NCBI GenBank assembly: GCA_037389465.1
Contig: JAZARR010000179.1
Coordinates: forward strand, 640,501-704,500
DNA length: 64,000 nucleotides
Direction: 5' to 3'
Source: Baylisascaris procyonis
Taxonomy: Eukaryota > Nematoda > Chromadorea > Rhabditida > Ascarididae
The stretch's first letter is position 1; each line of letters starts with the position of its first letter. Below, piece after piece: positions 37,901-63,200 of the stretch. The position numbers were made by a program, and so were the translations under genes. The notes below the pieces were generated by a model. The model was not told the DNA's origin. It ran no database searches and saw nothing but the letters and a program-made list of their open reading frames with translations.

Positions 37901-40900
37901 ATGGCGCTAATGAATGCCTTAATTAGTCACGAATTTGTTTCCCCTTATGTTCGCAATGGCTGCTTCACATTTCTAATTGTATGACAACGCATCTGATCTT
38001 CGCTAAATAAACATACTCTATGCCTCTCATCTTGGCGAGTTGTTATCGTCTTCACTCGTTAATCTTCTCCTATCTAACAATACGAAGTCTGTTTTCCTCA
38101 GGCGGTTAATTTGTCGTTGTGAAGAAGTATAAGCCTCGAGTGCCACTTCAAGGATGGAAACCTAATGCTAACGAAAACATGCCATTAGAAAATGATAATA
38201 ATGAATCCTCTTATTATAACATATTTCTTTGCTATCTGTCGATTTTATTTTAACAAATTTTCTTGCTCTCTATCGTGGATCGCATCTTTCGCATTGCAAA
38301 TAACATCGAGATGTGTTACATTAATCAGTTATTTATTTCTTTATTAGATCTAATCCAACTGTTGTTGGCATTGCTTGACAGTGAAAGATGTCTTCGATGA
38401 ATGGCACTTTATTGCCTAAAGGGCAATCACTATATATTGCACATGACGCGCTGTTCTTTCTTCTTACTGATTCTATGAGGGCAATCACTAATGCAGAGTC
38501 GAGTTTCATGTGTGCCATAATCTGGGCTCATCGTCCTGATTGTGGTATAACCTCCAGGTTGAAATTGTGCATTTCGCTGCCACTAAACTATAAAAATCGC
38601 CAAAGAATGTTAATAACAGTACGAATGGTCAATTAAAACGACTGATGTAGAGCAATTTTCTTCCCATTAAGGAGGCCATTAGTTATCCACAAAAATGGGA
38701 ATATGACGTTAAAATGCGTCAGCAATGCATAACACTACAATGATACCAAAATATACATATTGTTTCAGTTATTCCAAAGGTGAAATGGTCACATTGCAAT
38801 TATTACTCATCTTGTAGGGAACATCTTAAGGATGGAAAAATGAAATACAAGTAAGTTGCAAAAAAAACCTTCCGCTTTCTCGATCTCAATTTTAGAAATT
38901 TTTAAAAACTTTTCAGCTTTCACACATTTTCAAGTAGAAAGACCTGTACTTTATAATACCATTTACAATTTATACCATTTGCCTAAGAATAATGACGAGT
39001 GATTTCGATTACATGGTTCATAAATATACATTTGTTATCGGAAGTATTCTCATCTTCCTCACGGTAAAAAAAAGTTTAATTGCCTTCTTGAGCATCTACC
39101 AACTTAGGCATAGCAAATACTGCTTTTATTAGAGTTTTTTTTTTTTTTTTTTTATAAAAGTGATATGAGTGATGTCATATTTGTTATTTTTTAGTCGTGA
39201 TGCACTCGTTGAAGTTTATCGTCACCATAATTGCATGTGATTCTGCTTTGATACCAGTAGAAAAATTATATAGATTTGTGCATGAGAACGGAGATAAAAT
39301 GAGGCAAAAAATCGAAGAAAAATATTTTAATTATTGAAGTGATAAGAATATTATTATTATAGAAAAGTTAAGAAAATTGAAAAGAAATATTATAATTATA
39401 GAAATGATTTATATTAAAAAAAAATTTAAAAATTATAGAAATTTCTAAATAGGATCCTTTTTTTGGAACGAATAAGAAATGATGAGTGATATTATTGTAG
39501 TCGGAAATTTATCGATTTTTGATTCATTAAGACTGTAAAGATTATGAATTGCTCGAAATTCACATATTTTCCATTGTATGCCTATGTCACTGATCTGCTG
39601 TTCTGAATATTGCATACTATTTTCTGATTCATTTTGTTTCCACCATATTTTTAGTGAGCATATCAAAGTACATTAAGGTCGTCTTTTATTTCTCACAGCA
39701 AACTCATCGTTGGAAGCCGTAGCTTTCACTGTGGAAGTAGTAAACATTTGCCATCCCTCATATACTCAAATATGATCGAAAGTCTTATAACTTCTTTGCA
39801 ATCATATGGGCAACTGAGGATCTAGCCTTTAGTCTCACTCACACGAATTTGAATAATGAATAATTTGCGTTGTATTTCTTATAAGTATTTCCTTTAATAT
39901 TCTTCAATAAATGTTCTGCAGGCTGGAATGTCTGGTGCATCCGGAGCAGCAGCTGCTACGGCAACAGGTATGACAATTATATTTATTAACTACGCAATCT
40001 TGTGCAGTTGAAAAAGTACCATTAAAATTAAATTTAACTATGTATTATTTCAGGAAGTCTTTCGTACAAATATAATTTGATTTGAAGTTAGAAGTTTATT
40101 TAAGTTATTGAGGTGAATTTCTTCCTTATTTTTCGCTCATCTTCGAGAGCGATTAATTAAATTTATTCGTTTCATTACTCATATTTCGACTCATTCATTA
40201 CAGAAAGGATGAAATCTTGGCATATATACTGTGAAATTTATAATATACATAAATATATGGAATTACTTAGATGTGAGTCGTTCATAATATTTTATGCATC
40301 ATGTCTTAGCGTTTTGCTAAAGTTTGACGGAAGAATTGAAACGCTTATTTTCGTTTATTTCGGTACTCGAAATGAATTGAATCGGAATTGAATTGAAAGT
40401 ATATTTAAGATCACTTTATAGTATGTCTCATACATAAAACTCCGCTACAGTGGATTAAAAATGAGATAAAGATTTTTTTTTTTTAATTAAAAAGTGTTGC
40501 CATGTTCTGGTCGTAATCATAACGAATTAGCAACGTTCAGCTGTTCATTATGAATCCATTTGCTCATGACCACAATTTTCTCCTTAACATAAAAACAAAC
40601 TTCTTTTTTTATTTCTTTCAATCTCATCACCTAAATAGCAGTTCACTATAGTTCAAGATTTAGCAATAATAAGGCGCAAATCATTATGCCCAAGTTTATT
40701 TCGTCCAAGAATGTTAGGGAATAGAAATTTGGTGTAAAAATTAAGATGCATTTTAACCGTAATTTTTAACTTTAGTAATTATAATGTTTTGGGAAACTTA
40801 AAGGAGGATATATCATACTATAAGCTAAGGCAATAGACTTCTTCATGACCAACACATAAATCATTTTCATTTTTCATTAACGATGAAAATATTGATGGAA

Positions 40901-41253
40901 GATTTTTGGAGAATTTTTCAAATGCTGCAATAATTTAGTGCTAATATTTGCATTTGCTCTTAAAAGGGAATATTTTTTGTCGTATAACTGATACATTATT
41001 TAATGAAAATTACATATAAGAATAGAGAGGAATATTTTCGATAGAAGACGCGAGTGATAAATTTCGAAATGGGCTGTCTGTTCGAATATTTCATAAGCTA
41101 TGATGGAAAAAATGTTTGACCATAAAAGCAGAAAAGAGACCTCAAGAATGTAAAAAAAAGGAAAAAAAGGAAATAGAGTCACAGAATGATTGATGTATAA
41201 AAATATTTGCAGGCACTTCTGATGCAAACGTTCCAACTGGTGGCGTTCAATAA
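31970..41253 (+). CDS. Small 11-mer repeat protein, synuclein-like, five exons
   Basis: Exons are 31970-31993, 35814-35868, 37154-37233, 39922-39967 and 41213-41253 (TAA). All junctions are GT-AG and the phases agree (0, 1, 0, 1), giving 81 residues. After MAGSAD, residues 7-39 form three 11-residue units: AAKNALESLFN, KTKEVVHTAAE and TTKGYANVAIG. Each has K at position 3 and apolar residues around positions 5-6 and 9-10. This is the geometry of an 11/3 amphipathic helix that lies on membranes, as in synuclein (KTKEGV repeats), apolipoproteins and LEA proteins. The rest is low-complexity Gly/Ala/Thr/Gln and probably disordered. There is no signal peptide or transmembrane segment. I recognise no named family, and the membrane role is inferred. 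Exon 3 has a second in-phase-1 donor at 37189 that would shorten it. Confidence 0.72.
32670..32694 (+). other. G-quadruplex-forming tract (plus strand)
   Basis: G runs of 3, 3, 5 and 4 with loops TTGA, AA and AGCT, at the end of a 70-base GGA-rich purine tract. It lies in the non-template strand of the intron, so it would also be present in the nascent RNA. Confidence 0.7.
32974..33173 (-). CDS. Candidate antisense exon, unknown protein
   Basis: A 200-base open frame lies between a strong acceptor (TTTTCATTGCAG) and a strong donor (ACA|GTAAGA). It enters with one base, codes for 66 residues and leaves in phase 1. It contains MEELHGEPDQFKNE followed by an apolar, basic stretch. No partner exons were found, and it lies antisense inside intron 1 of the 11-mer gene. 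It could be an exon of an antisense gene or chance. Confidence 0.22.
35869..37153 (+). other. Intron 2 of the 11-mer repeat gene
   Basis: 1.3 kb. It contains a possible alternative terminal exon at 36871-37043 that would be in frame from exon 2, and a long T tract before the exon 3 acceptor. Confidence 0.6.
36871..37043 (+). CDS. Possible alternative last exon of the 11-mer gene
   Basis: It follows a good acceptor (CATTTTGCAG), is phase-compatible with exon 2 and stays open for 56 codons to TGA. The tail would be helical and charged (for example EALLRFVNNIREARR) and quite unlike the Gly/Ala-rich standard tail. Only frame and acceptor support it. Confidence 0.2.
37234..41212 (+). other. Introns 3 and 4 of the 11-mer repeat gene
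   Basis: Two AT-rich introns (37234-39921 and 39968-41212) flank the 46-base exon 4. A T19 run lies at 39135-39153, and A/T-rich low-complexity sequence at 39.32-39.44 kb. No RNA gene or mobile element is seen. Confidence 0.6.
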
Positions 41254-42842
41254 TCATATTTTCTCTTGAATACGAAGAAAATCGGGCGCTAAATCTTGCT
41301 ATTCGCTGCTTATTTTTTTTTTTTTTTTATAAAGGAGTGGTAAAGCAAAGTCTTCAAGTTGGATTTTGTAACGATTAATTCAATCAATGTTTGAGATAAT
41401 TCGGCTAAATCATCATTTCTTTCAAAATGTTGTGATTTAATGAATTCGTAAATTTGTAGTGGTAAAAATTTCAGTAACGAAGAAATTTGGGGGAACTCGT
41501 TAAATTTCATCATCTTATTTAATTTGTTGTGGTTTACTTATCACAGTCGAGAGTACTTTTTGGCTGCTAGCAGAAAGGTACCACAGTTAGACGTGAAAAG
41601 AGAAAAGGGTACAGTTTTGCATTCATTTAAGGCAGCACCATTGTCTAAAAATTAAGCGTCGGCCGCAAAAAAAAACTCTACGGTGCGAAGGGGAGGGGAA
41701 CTATGAGACTCTTGAATATGCGACAAATGAAATAGTCGAGATATAAAGGCTTTCCTAGTACTAAATAGAGCTGTGACTTGTCTCTTTTTCATGGAACAGG
41801 GGAACTGGCTCTATGACCATCTTTTTTTTTTTTTAAATTACGCCCATATTTTATCTTCCGATGTCATCGTTGTATGAGAATATTGTGACTTTATTTTATT
41901 CCTTCATAATTTGTGCATTAAAATCGCTACGATGAAAGTAGGCAACGCTTACAGAACGCGAAGCGATTGATAATAAGGGATATTTTGAATATCTCTGCAG
42001 AGGTATCTCTTAAATTGTTAAATCCCTAAATCCACAAGAAAATCGATTGTGGAAAAAGTGTATTGTCTTGAAAATTGGGCGTTTTGATATATTAGATTTG
42101 AGACTCTCTCCTAGTCAATTATTCATATGGCCAATGCTAGAAGTACGCCTTATGTAGACATATCACCATTTTAAAGCTTTGAAAAAAAGGAATATTTCAA
42201 ATGTTAGCGAAGTTGTGCGTAAATTTAACGACAATGAATCATAAGTGGGCAAAATATCGGAGGAATTTATTAAGTATCGAAATAATATTTGAATATTCGA
42301 ATGCGATTAGCAGCGGATTCAATTATCGACGAATAATATATAATTTTTTTTTAAATTATTAAAGTAATTTACATAAATTGTCATTATTATTTCTTTCGAT
42401 CTATCGTTTGCGTATTGATGACTTTGCTGATTCAGTACACTATTGTACTGTACTATTGATAAGTCTATTTAAATGATCTCTTACTCTTTTATGCAAATTA
42501 TTGGGAAAATTTCTTATCGAATTTTAGTGCGATATTATTTATGCATTTCATAATAAAATGTACTTTCTCTCCTTTTTTTTGCAGTTGTTTACAAGATATG
42601 TTAATCATGCATACTGAAATCGAGAAGGTTCACGATCGTGGAATTCCATCACAAGGTTTATTCGATTATATAGTCCTCACAGCACCTCTCTCCATACCAT
42701 TAAAAAGTTTTGCTGGAATGTGACGAAAGGATGTTTCTCGAAAATGAAGCCGTTATCCTTAGCCATAACCTTATAAGGAAGGAGGGAAACGGGTAAGCGC
42801 CACACGGGTGGCGGAAAGAATATGGAATGTTGAGAATGTTAC
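41254..42842. other. 3' flank of the 11-mer gene
   Basis: AT-rich, with T tracts at about 41.31 and 41.82 kb. A 42-codon stretch after a TTTTGCAG acceptor at 42586 (HTEIEKVHDRGIP) is open in only one phase, which does not fit the upstream exons. I do not call it a gene. Confidence 0.4.
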
Positions 42843-43177
42843 TCAATATCGGTGAAGTAACAAAATTTCCGATTTATTTTTTAGTTCCTCGTTTATTGCT
42901 TTACCTTCAATAGCATTATTCAAAAAGCCCGTTGTATGTTTAACAAATAAAGGCCTATTTATAAAAGGATAAAGAGAATAAGGGACAGCCGAGTAATCGC
43001 TATCTGTTTGTTCTTTTGGTTGTTCTTGAGGCATTTTTCTCACATCCAAATCTCTGCATTCATTAAGCCGATAACGAATATTTTCAATGTGGGCACCACA
43101 TTCCATATAGCTAAGTTGCTCAATGAGGGTACTTCCTTTAAGAATTTTGCCCTTTCTGATTAAATTCGACAATTTCA
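42843..43177 (-). CDS. Probable 3'-terminal exon, unknown protein
   Basis: After a CTTTCAAG acceptor at 43178, a frame stays open for 110 codons to TGA, with mixed charged and polar residues that look like real protein (for example YMECGAHIENIRYRL, KMPQEQPKEQTDSD). A stop lies just upstream of the acceptor in this frame, as expected for an exon edge. I recognise no family, signal peptide or membrane segment. Candidate partners on the same strand are 43767-43705 and 45664-45463, which join in phase. The acceptor is AAG rather than CAG, which lowers confidence. Confidence 0.38.
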
Positions 43178-43704
43178 CTTGAAAGAAAATAGAGAGAATT
43201 GATTAAGCATGTAAGAGCATTTAGGTCATCTAAGATAAGAGAGTGGGAAATGATAAGAGAAGAGATAATGATGAAATTAAATTTAAAAACAATATTAACT
43301 GAAAATGCATAAAAAGCATTTCGTCCCAGCGGCTTTCGTGCAAGGCAGAGAAGTAGTAATAACAGAGCAAGGCCATAACACAGCTGAAACTCTCTCTTCA
43401 AATTGCCTGAGGCAATGGTCGGTGCGCATAGAAGGACAGCGTTTTGATTCAGGCAATTGTGTGTTTCTAGCTGTCTATGTGAGGCGTCGTCTTAACGGGG
43501 GCCAGTTCGGGTCTTAGTTGATCGCAGTTGAACTGCGAAGTGGTTCGGGTGTAAGGGTGCATGGTGCTGGTTGCTGCGAAGATGGCACTATTTGTGCGAA
43601 GGCTTCGTCGGGACGGCAAATCCCCACCTCTGCGATCGTGCTATCCCCGCCGGCGTCACTAGTGTTGATTTCTTAAAGGATTAATAAATATCTTAACCTC
43701 TTAC

Positions 43705-43767
43705 CTTGTTGCCAGGTCACACAGCATCTAGTCGAGCCTCGAAAAAGAAGGAATTCGCGGATCCTTC
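43705..43767 (-). CDS. Possible small linking exon (minus strand)
   Basis: A GTAAGAGG donor follows ACAAG at 43705. Reading from a GAAG acceptor near 43768, the short frame enters in phase 2 and leaves in phase 1, exactly what is needed to join 45664-45463 to 43177-42843. It could equally be a 5' UTR exon. The acceptor is weak. Confidence 0.15.
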
Positions 43768-45462
43768 AGAGGCAAATTAAGAGCAGAGGGCAAAGAAAAC
43801 GGGTTCCCGAAAACATCGCATTTTTGATCTCTAGCGTCAATGCAAAATTTCCCGCTTCAATAAATGTGCTTTTTTTCCATCATAAAACGCCCAGCGTGGT
43901 GAAATAAATAATCTTTGATGACGATAGGCGTTTTTCACATTATAGAAGGTGAATGAATTACATACAGTACCCTGAACTGCATACAGTACATCTGTTTCAA
44001 AGGAGCATTGGTCACTCGTGAAACAGCAAAAATAATACTAACAACGTACCTTCTTACTGCCTGCAACTCTTCGATTTAAGTATATGTTGGATATATGCTG
44101 CGTTCGCGCCTATTCTCTCATCAAACGGCATTTTTCCGAGGCCAAAACAAACTCATTCAATAGAAGTCATAGATGTGGGAATGACGGGCTGGAGTGGGGG
44201 AGGAGGGAGGAGAGAGAGAACGACACCTTGTAGAGAGGAACAGGACAACAAGGACATTTCCTTGATTTGGTGTATGGCTTATACAGATTTCCAGTTTTGC
44301 CCCATCAGCTAGCCTCGAATAAACTGGAGACGTTTTCGTTCATTCTAATTAGCTAGGAGTGAACGTATGGCTCGATAGTATTGTAAGCCTTCCTGATATC
44401 AAGATTGAAGTAGCTTCTTCTTCAGTAAGATTCATTTCATCTACGATTTCTTATAAATGGTATTGGAAGATTTTTCGAAAAAAGCATTTGAAATGGGATA
44501 TTTTGGTATCATTGCAATATGAATTTGTGAGCAAACATACAGTTCTAAAAATTCGAACACTCAAGGCGATTGCGAAGTCCTGTAAATTGCCTTATGTTGC
44601 ATCTTTCATATCAACCGTTGTTTTTGTATATGACATTTGCTTTTACATTTTTCAGAATGTTTTCCCGTTGAAATGATTCAATTAAAACGGAAGCACAGAT
44701 CTTGCAGGATGTTTTTTTCCCCGAATTCAGCAGTTTATTTGTAATGCGTCAAATTTTGAAGCTTTTTAGACTGCATAGAGGCGAATATCTTTACATATTA
44801 TCTACGTGGAGCTCGTTTAGTCTCAGTTTGTCGCGTTTTCCGTTGCCTTTTCTGGTTAGGTTGACTAAATCTCGGTATCCGCTTTTGCAGTCATTTGTTG
44901 TTTCACCTTCAACACCAATGATCACGTTTCCGTTCAGCTTACTCTATTCGAACAAAACTATCTCATGGAGTTCCCTATGTTCTTGTGATTCTATAGAGAA
45001 GTTTTTCGGCTCACGCAGACGAGACCTCTTTTTCACCATCCTTCACAAAGAAGAAGAGGTCAATGGTCGATGTCCACGCGAGGGCGGAAAACTTTGAGCG
45101 ATGCAGTCTCTATGACGGTGAAACTGTGGTCCAAAATCAATGAATCATCTTCACGCGAGGGCTCCGTTAGATGGGAACACCGCGTGGACCGGACGGAAGG
45201 AAGATGAGGTGAGCGCCGAACGGTGCCTCAAACTACTGCATTCCTTCCTTACCTTCCTGTGTTTCCTCCCTAATTCCCCTTCTCACTTCCCCTTTAAATT
45301 ACGATCTAAAATAGATCCACCTTTTGTATGACGCGAGAGAAGCTAGGAAGCAGAACAGCAGGAAACGGTATATCAGAAAAGTAGGCGCGATATGCGCTTT
45401 CATAAATGCAACGATGCAATTTGAATCTTCAGATGCGATTTCAAATATATTGTGATACTCAC

Positions 45463-45664
45463 AAAACCGTGTTAAACCAGCTGCTCAATAGGACATTAAT
45501 GGGTTCACATTGATTTTCGTACTTCCGATTATGCGTTGTAAATTTCAGCCGCCTTTCAGCATGATGTAAGAACATCTCAGTGTTATCATGAGTAAGTTGC
45601 AGATAGGCTATTTGATAGCAATGTAACTGTAGGTAATTTATGGGCTCTGGGTGGCAGAAGTCAG
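45463..45664 (-). CDS. Candidate internal exon, unknown protein
   Basis: This 202-base segment between acceptor TTCTTGCCAG and donor TTTT|GTGAGT has one open frame of 66 codons, entering in phase 1 and leaving in phase 2. The peptide is rich in His, Asn and Glu (it contains HHAERRLKFTTHNRKYENQ) and belongs to no family I know. With the exons further left it could form a minus-strand gene whose 5' end would lie near the CpG island at 46.3 kb. No start exon is established. Confidence 0.3.
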
Positions 45665-46319
45665 CTGGCAAGAAGATTTGAAGTCGAATTCGCGCGTAGA
45701 TATTATCAAAGGTCGATTTTGAATGAAAGGTAACCGATCAAATAAGCGATAAAAATTTCACCTTATTCGAAGAAAGAATAAAAGGAAAACACTGCAGATA
45801 GTGCCCAATATTCTAGTGAATTTAGAGGCGTTATAGGAAAACCGAGGTTACTGTATAATGTTGATAGATGTGGCCGTGCATTATGTGCAGATAACCAATG
45901 CTGATAGAAGGAAAGGCGTGATCTAGTGGAGAATCATCCCACAGATACAATGGCCGTCAGCATCCTTTTATCAGAATCACTGGATGTACGAATCGGTCCA
46001 ATCGACCTGTAATTCAGTTGTCCATCCCCAACCCCCTCCCCATACAAAAGCGACAGCAATTTCCGTTTCCGTAAAACTGTTTTTCTAGTCTTACTTAGCA
46101 GTGCTGAATAAAACTTCAAGAAAACATCGAATGAATGAAATTGAAATGCAAATCAAGCCAGCAATAAAGATCAACGAGCGGGACACATGAGTTTGCATAT
46201 TGTTTTGAGCCATCAAGAAAGGGGATTTTAACTCCTCTCTGAGGGATTTATGTTCGGCTTTAAGTTTCCGTATGAATATCGCATTGGTCGATATGTTGGC
46301 CACAAAAGTTTTAAGCAAA

Positions 46320-46864
46320 AACGTGTGGGCCGTGCGATGTGTGTGCGCCGCAATGCTGACTGATGCTGATCATCAGAAGAGCAGAGGCGCGCGCTCGTCG
46401 AGACTGCGCGGCTGTTTGAAATAAGCCGCGCGCCTGCTGCAACCGCCCGTGCCGGCTGGCCGTATTACGGGGCACCCAGCCTGGCGCTGCCGTTGCCGTG
46501 TCTCTACGCCGCTTCACCTTCTTATTCCCCGCCGTGTCCTTAGTTCTTCTTGCGCGTGTGTGCTCTCGTCTCGATCGCCGTAGTGCTGCTGGACAACATT
46601 TTGATCACCGCTACGATCATCTTGCTTTGCTGCTTCGATCCTTCAAAGGCACCGTACTTCCACCCGGCTGACTACTTCCGCATTTCCTGAAAAGCTTCGA
46701 TCCGCAAAGGCGTCGCCATACTTCCGCAACGAACCAAAACCTGTATTCGAGTGAGAAGACTGCGCAGTTAATCGGTCGAAATTCGTCTAAATGTTGTGTT
46801 GATAAGAATAGATTGAGTTGAAACGGTTGTTGAGCACTTCGCCTGTTGTGTAAGGCCAACGACA
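46320..46864. promoter_or_regulatory. CpG-rich promoter island
   Basis: This block, densest at 46.32-46.62 kb, is strongly GC-rich and full of CpG, in sharp contrast to the AT-rich window. It runs into the ATG of the CENP-B-like gene at 46865. A palindromic TGATGCTGATCATCAG and GCGCGC elements lie inside it. On the left, a minus-strand open frame of about 90 codons (46363-46085) ends at a GTAAGA donor, so the island may fire in both directions. Confidence 0.5.
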
Positions 46865-60212
<13,348 letters not shown>

Positions 60213-63200
60213 ATGAGTCGTTAACTCATTGATGCCATTATAATATGCGCATCTTTCCGTTGTTTAGCTTTAATGGGTTTAGCGTGCACGAATGGGATTT
60301 TATATAACTGCAAAAATGCTGAAGATCTGCGGTATTCCAGGGCAATTAAATCAATCATAGCGTAAGGGTCTTCTTCTCCCAATTCATTTTGTTTCTTTTT
60401 TTCTTAAAAAAAAACAAAATGGTATTGTTTAGTTGATGCATATAGAAAACATCATAACAAGTAAATTATCGGTTTAATCCAGAATTGCCAAACGATAACA
60501 ATTGACCTGGACTTTTAGTAAATTTTAAAATCTCTCTCAATCTTTGAAGAAATTTTCAGTTAATTTTCTGAATATTTCAGATTATTTTTTACAAACAAAT
60601 AATCATGTGCAGCTGCCTCAAGTTGGCTGTGCAATTTTGCTCAACCGGTGAGCAGGCACACATTGATTTCTTTAAGCCTCAATTTAATGTAGTTAGGTTT
60701 CATCGCTCAAAGGGGACGATCCGTGTTTCAACAGATTCGTCCTCATTATTAAAGCTTTATATCTTCTTCCCTTTTTTTTCTGCTTATAAAGGAAGCTTAT
60801 TAATATGCATCGTAGATGAGTGCTTAGTATTGTAGATGAATTAATAATCGCCTTTTGTTTTTGTTTGTTTATTTTTTTTTCAATAATATCTTATCAGGGA
60901 TTGTGATATTTCTTGTCATCGAATTCAAATCAACTCTAGTTTCTTGCCTTGAAGCGCTCAATTTTTCTTGTCAATTTTTTTTTCTTTGAAATTTTTTTTT
61001 TTTTTATTCTCTTGCCGAATTTAACAATGAGAATCAATGTACGAAGTGCCATTATTTCTCATATCGTTTATATTGCCAAAATGATATAATGATTCGCCGG
61101 ATTTAAATCCCATCGATTCAATTATGTGCCTCTATCGTTGAACTATGTCATATATTCGATCACATCGTAATTAGTAAAATTTTACATATTCAATAAAGTG
61201 CTTTCTCTAACTTCTTCTCTAATTACAAGCAATGCAAAATTGCTGTTCATTGGCAATACTTCGAATCTGAGAGGAACGGATAATATTTCCGCCTTCAATT
61301 ATTGCTTTTTGATAGTAGTTTTAATTCATACAGCTTTCAATACTGCCTTCAATAATTTTTTTTCAGGTTTACTCCATCCCTCTTATTTTTTCATCTATAG
61401 CGTTACCTTGAAAATAGAAAACTCCTCCTGATGCCTACGATCATTCCTCCTTCCTCACTTAGGAGACATGATAAAGCAAAAACCCATCCATATCATCGAA
61501 GAAAAAAGCCCTTTGAAATAAATGAGCCTTCGTTCTACGAACAATGATGCCACTTCAACTTTCAATTTTTTGTCTCTGATCAGAAAGAAAGTGTAATAGG
61601 TGTCCCACACACAATACTAATATTGACGTTGAAATATTATGCTTTGATTCAGCATTGACACCATTACTTTAGAGTGATCACTTAGAAGTAGGGTTGATAA
61701 TCTCCTCTTATCCACTCTCCCAATACGCTTGTCCTACATTTCTCCCACTTCATCACTAAAAAAAATTTCATAGAAGCTCTATGAATGGTGAATTCTTCGT
61801 TTCAATCGCTACTCATCAATGAAATGAAATCTCAAACGAAAGGACAACACAATACAGACAGCTCTACGAAGCATAAAGAAATTCGATTTCAATAGGCAAC
61901 AATATGAAAACCATACCGCTCCTCTTATTTATAAGCTGAAAAAAAGAGTGGGTTCCGCTATCCTCTTGCCTATTTACCTCATATCAACCATTCCTCTTTT
62001 AATTTGCCTATGAAATTTGACATGATTGAGATACTCACTATTCTCTCATTACAGCATTGACCCATTTTTAATTTACTCAACTTATTTATGTATAGTTCAA
62101 CGACTTTAGATCACCTTTGTGTTTATTTAAAAACTTATTGTAGAATCTAACCAACCAATTTCATAAAGAGCTAGCAAAAAGCGAATACAAAATACTACCC
62201 TCATGTTTTAATTAATCCGACCACATCTATAAGTCATCAGCAAAATCCACATTGTTCTATGATTCGACTGAAGCTAAATGCATGCAAGTTTTCTGCGCCT
62301 TCAGATGCACATAACTTTTTTTTCGAATTTGGTGATTCTAGATGTGATATGGCATAGGAAATGGCTTTGTCCTGCTTATAACTATTACATGGGTCAGCAT
62401 TACTAACCGTAGGTTCAATCACCGCCTATTTAAATGCCAGCCAGGCAGATAGACATATACATACATACATACGTGCAGATAAAACGTTGCCATAACGTAT
62501 TTTTAACCACAATTTTCCAAAATTATAGCCCACGACTATGAGCGGTCGAATAGGTAAAAAAATGAAGCCATTATTACATAGGTTTTTCACTTGGTTGGCA
62601 GCTTATAAAGCTGATTGGTCAGCTTTTAAGTGGAATACAAAAGAAACTATCATGTAAGCTTCTTGGCATGCTTTTTCATGTATTTTTTCTTTTAATACAC
62701 TTTTCAAGCGTGAATTTCAAAGGCGCACTATTTCATACCTAAATATATGCGTATGCGCATATGCATATATCTATACGTATCTCTGCTCATCCAGTAGTTT
62801 CAATTAGATAACCCTACTGCCTCTTCGAAATGAAATTGATGTGGTAAGCATCGTTTGATGGACAACGAAAACTTTCTACGCAGGTGGAAATCGACCTGCG
62901 ACTTTTCATTTACCAAGCGAATGCTCTATGAAATTAACTTTTCAAATGACAATTTTCAGATAATATCGAATATTTATTATCTATCATTTATACAAAATGA
63001 AAGATGTGTGTTTACGTTAGCAATTTATGGTCTCAATAATAAGCATAATCTTAGCATTTTATTTTATCTCAGCGTTAGAGATATTTTTCCTATCGTTCTA
63101 GCGATGAATACAACCAAATAGGCGTTAATAAATACACAATCATAATACATAAATATACTAACATAGTCATCAAATTAATTGACTATACGCATCACAACCC

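Noticed and set aside
42586..42723. Exon-like segment after TTTTGCAG
   Set aside because: The only long open phase does not fit the upstream exons, and the other phases stop within 6-11 codons.
44359..45097. Two plus-strand ORFs of 105 and 131 codons
   Set aside because: Composition is dominated by Phe/Leu/Ser from T-rich DNA, the starts and splice sites are poor, and no family is recognised.
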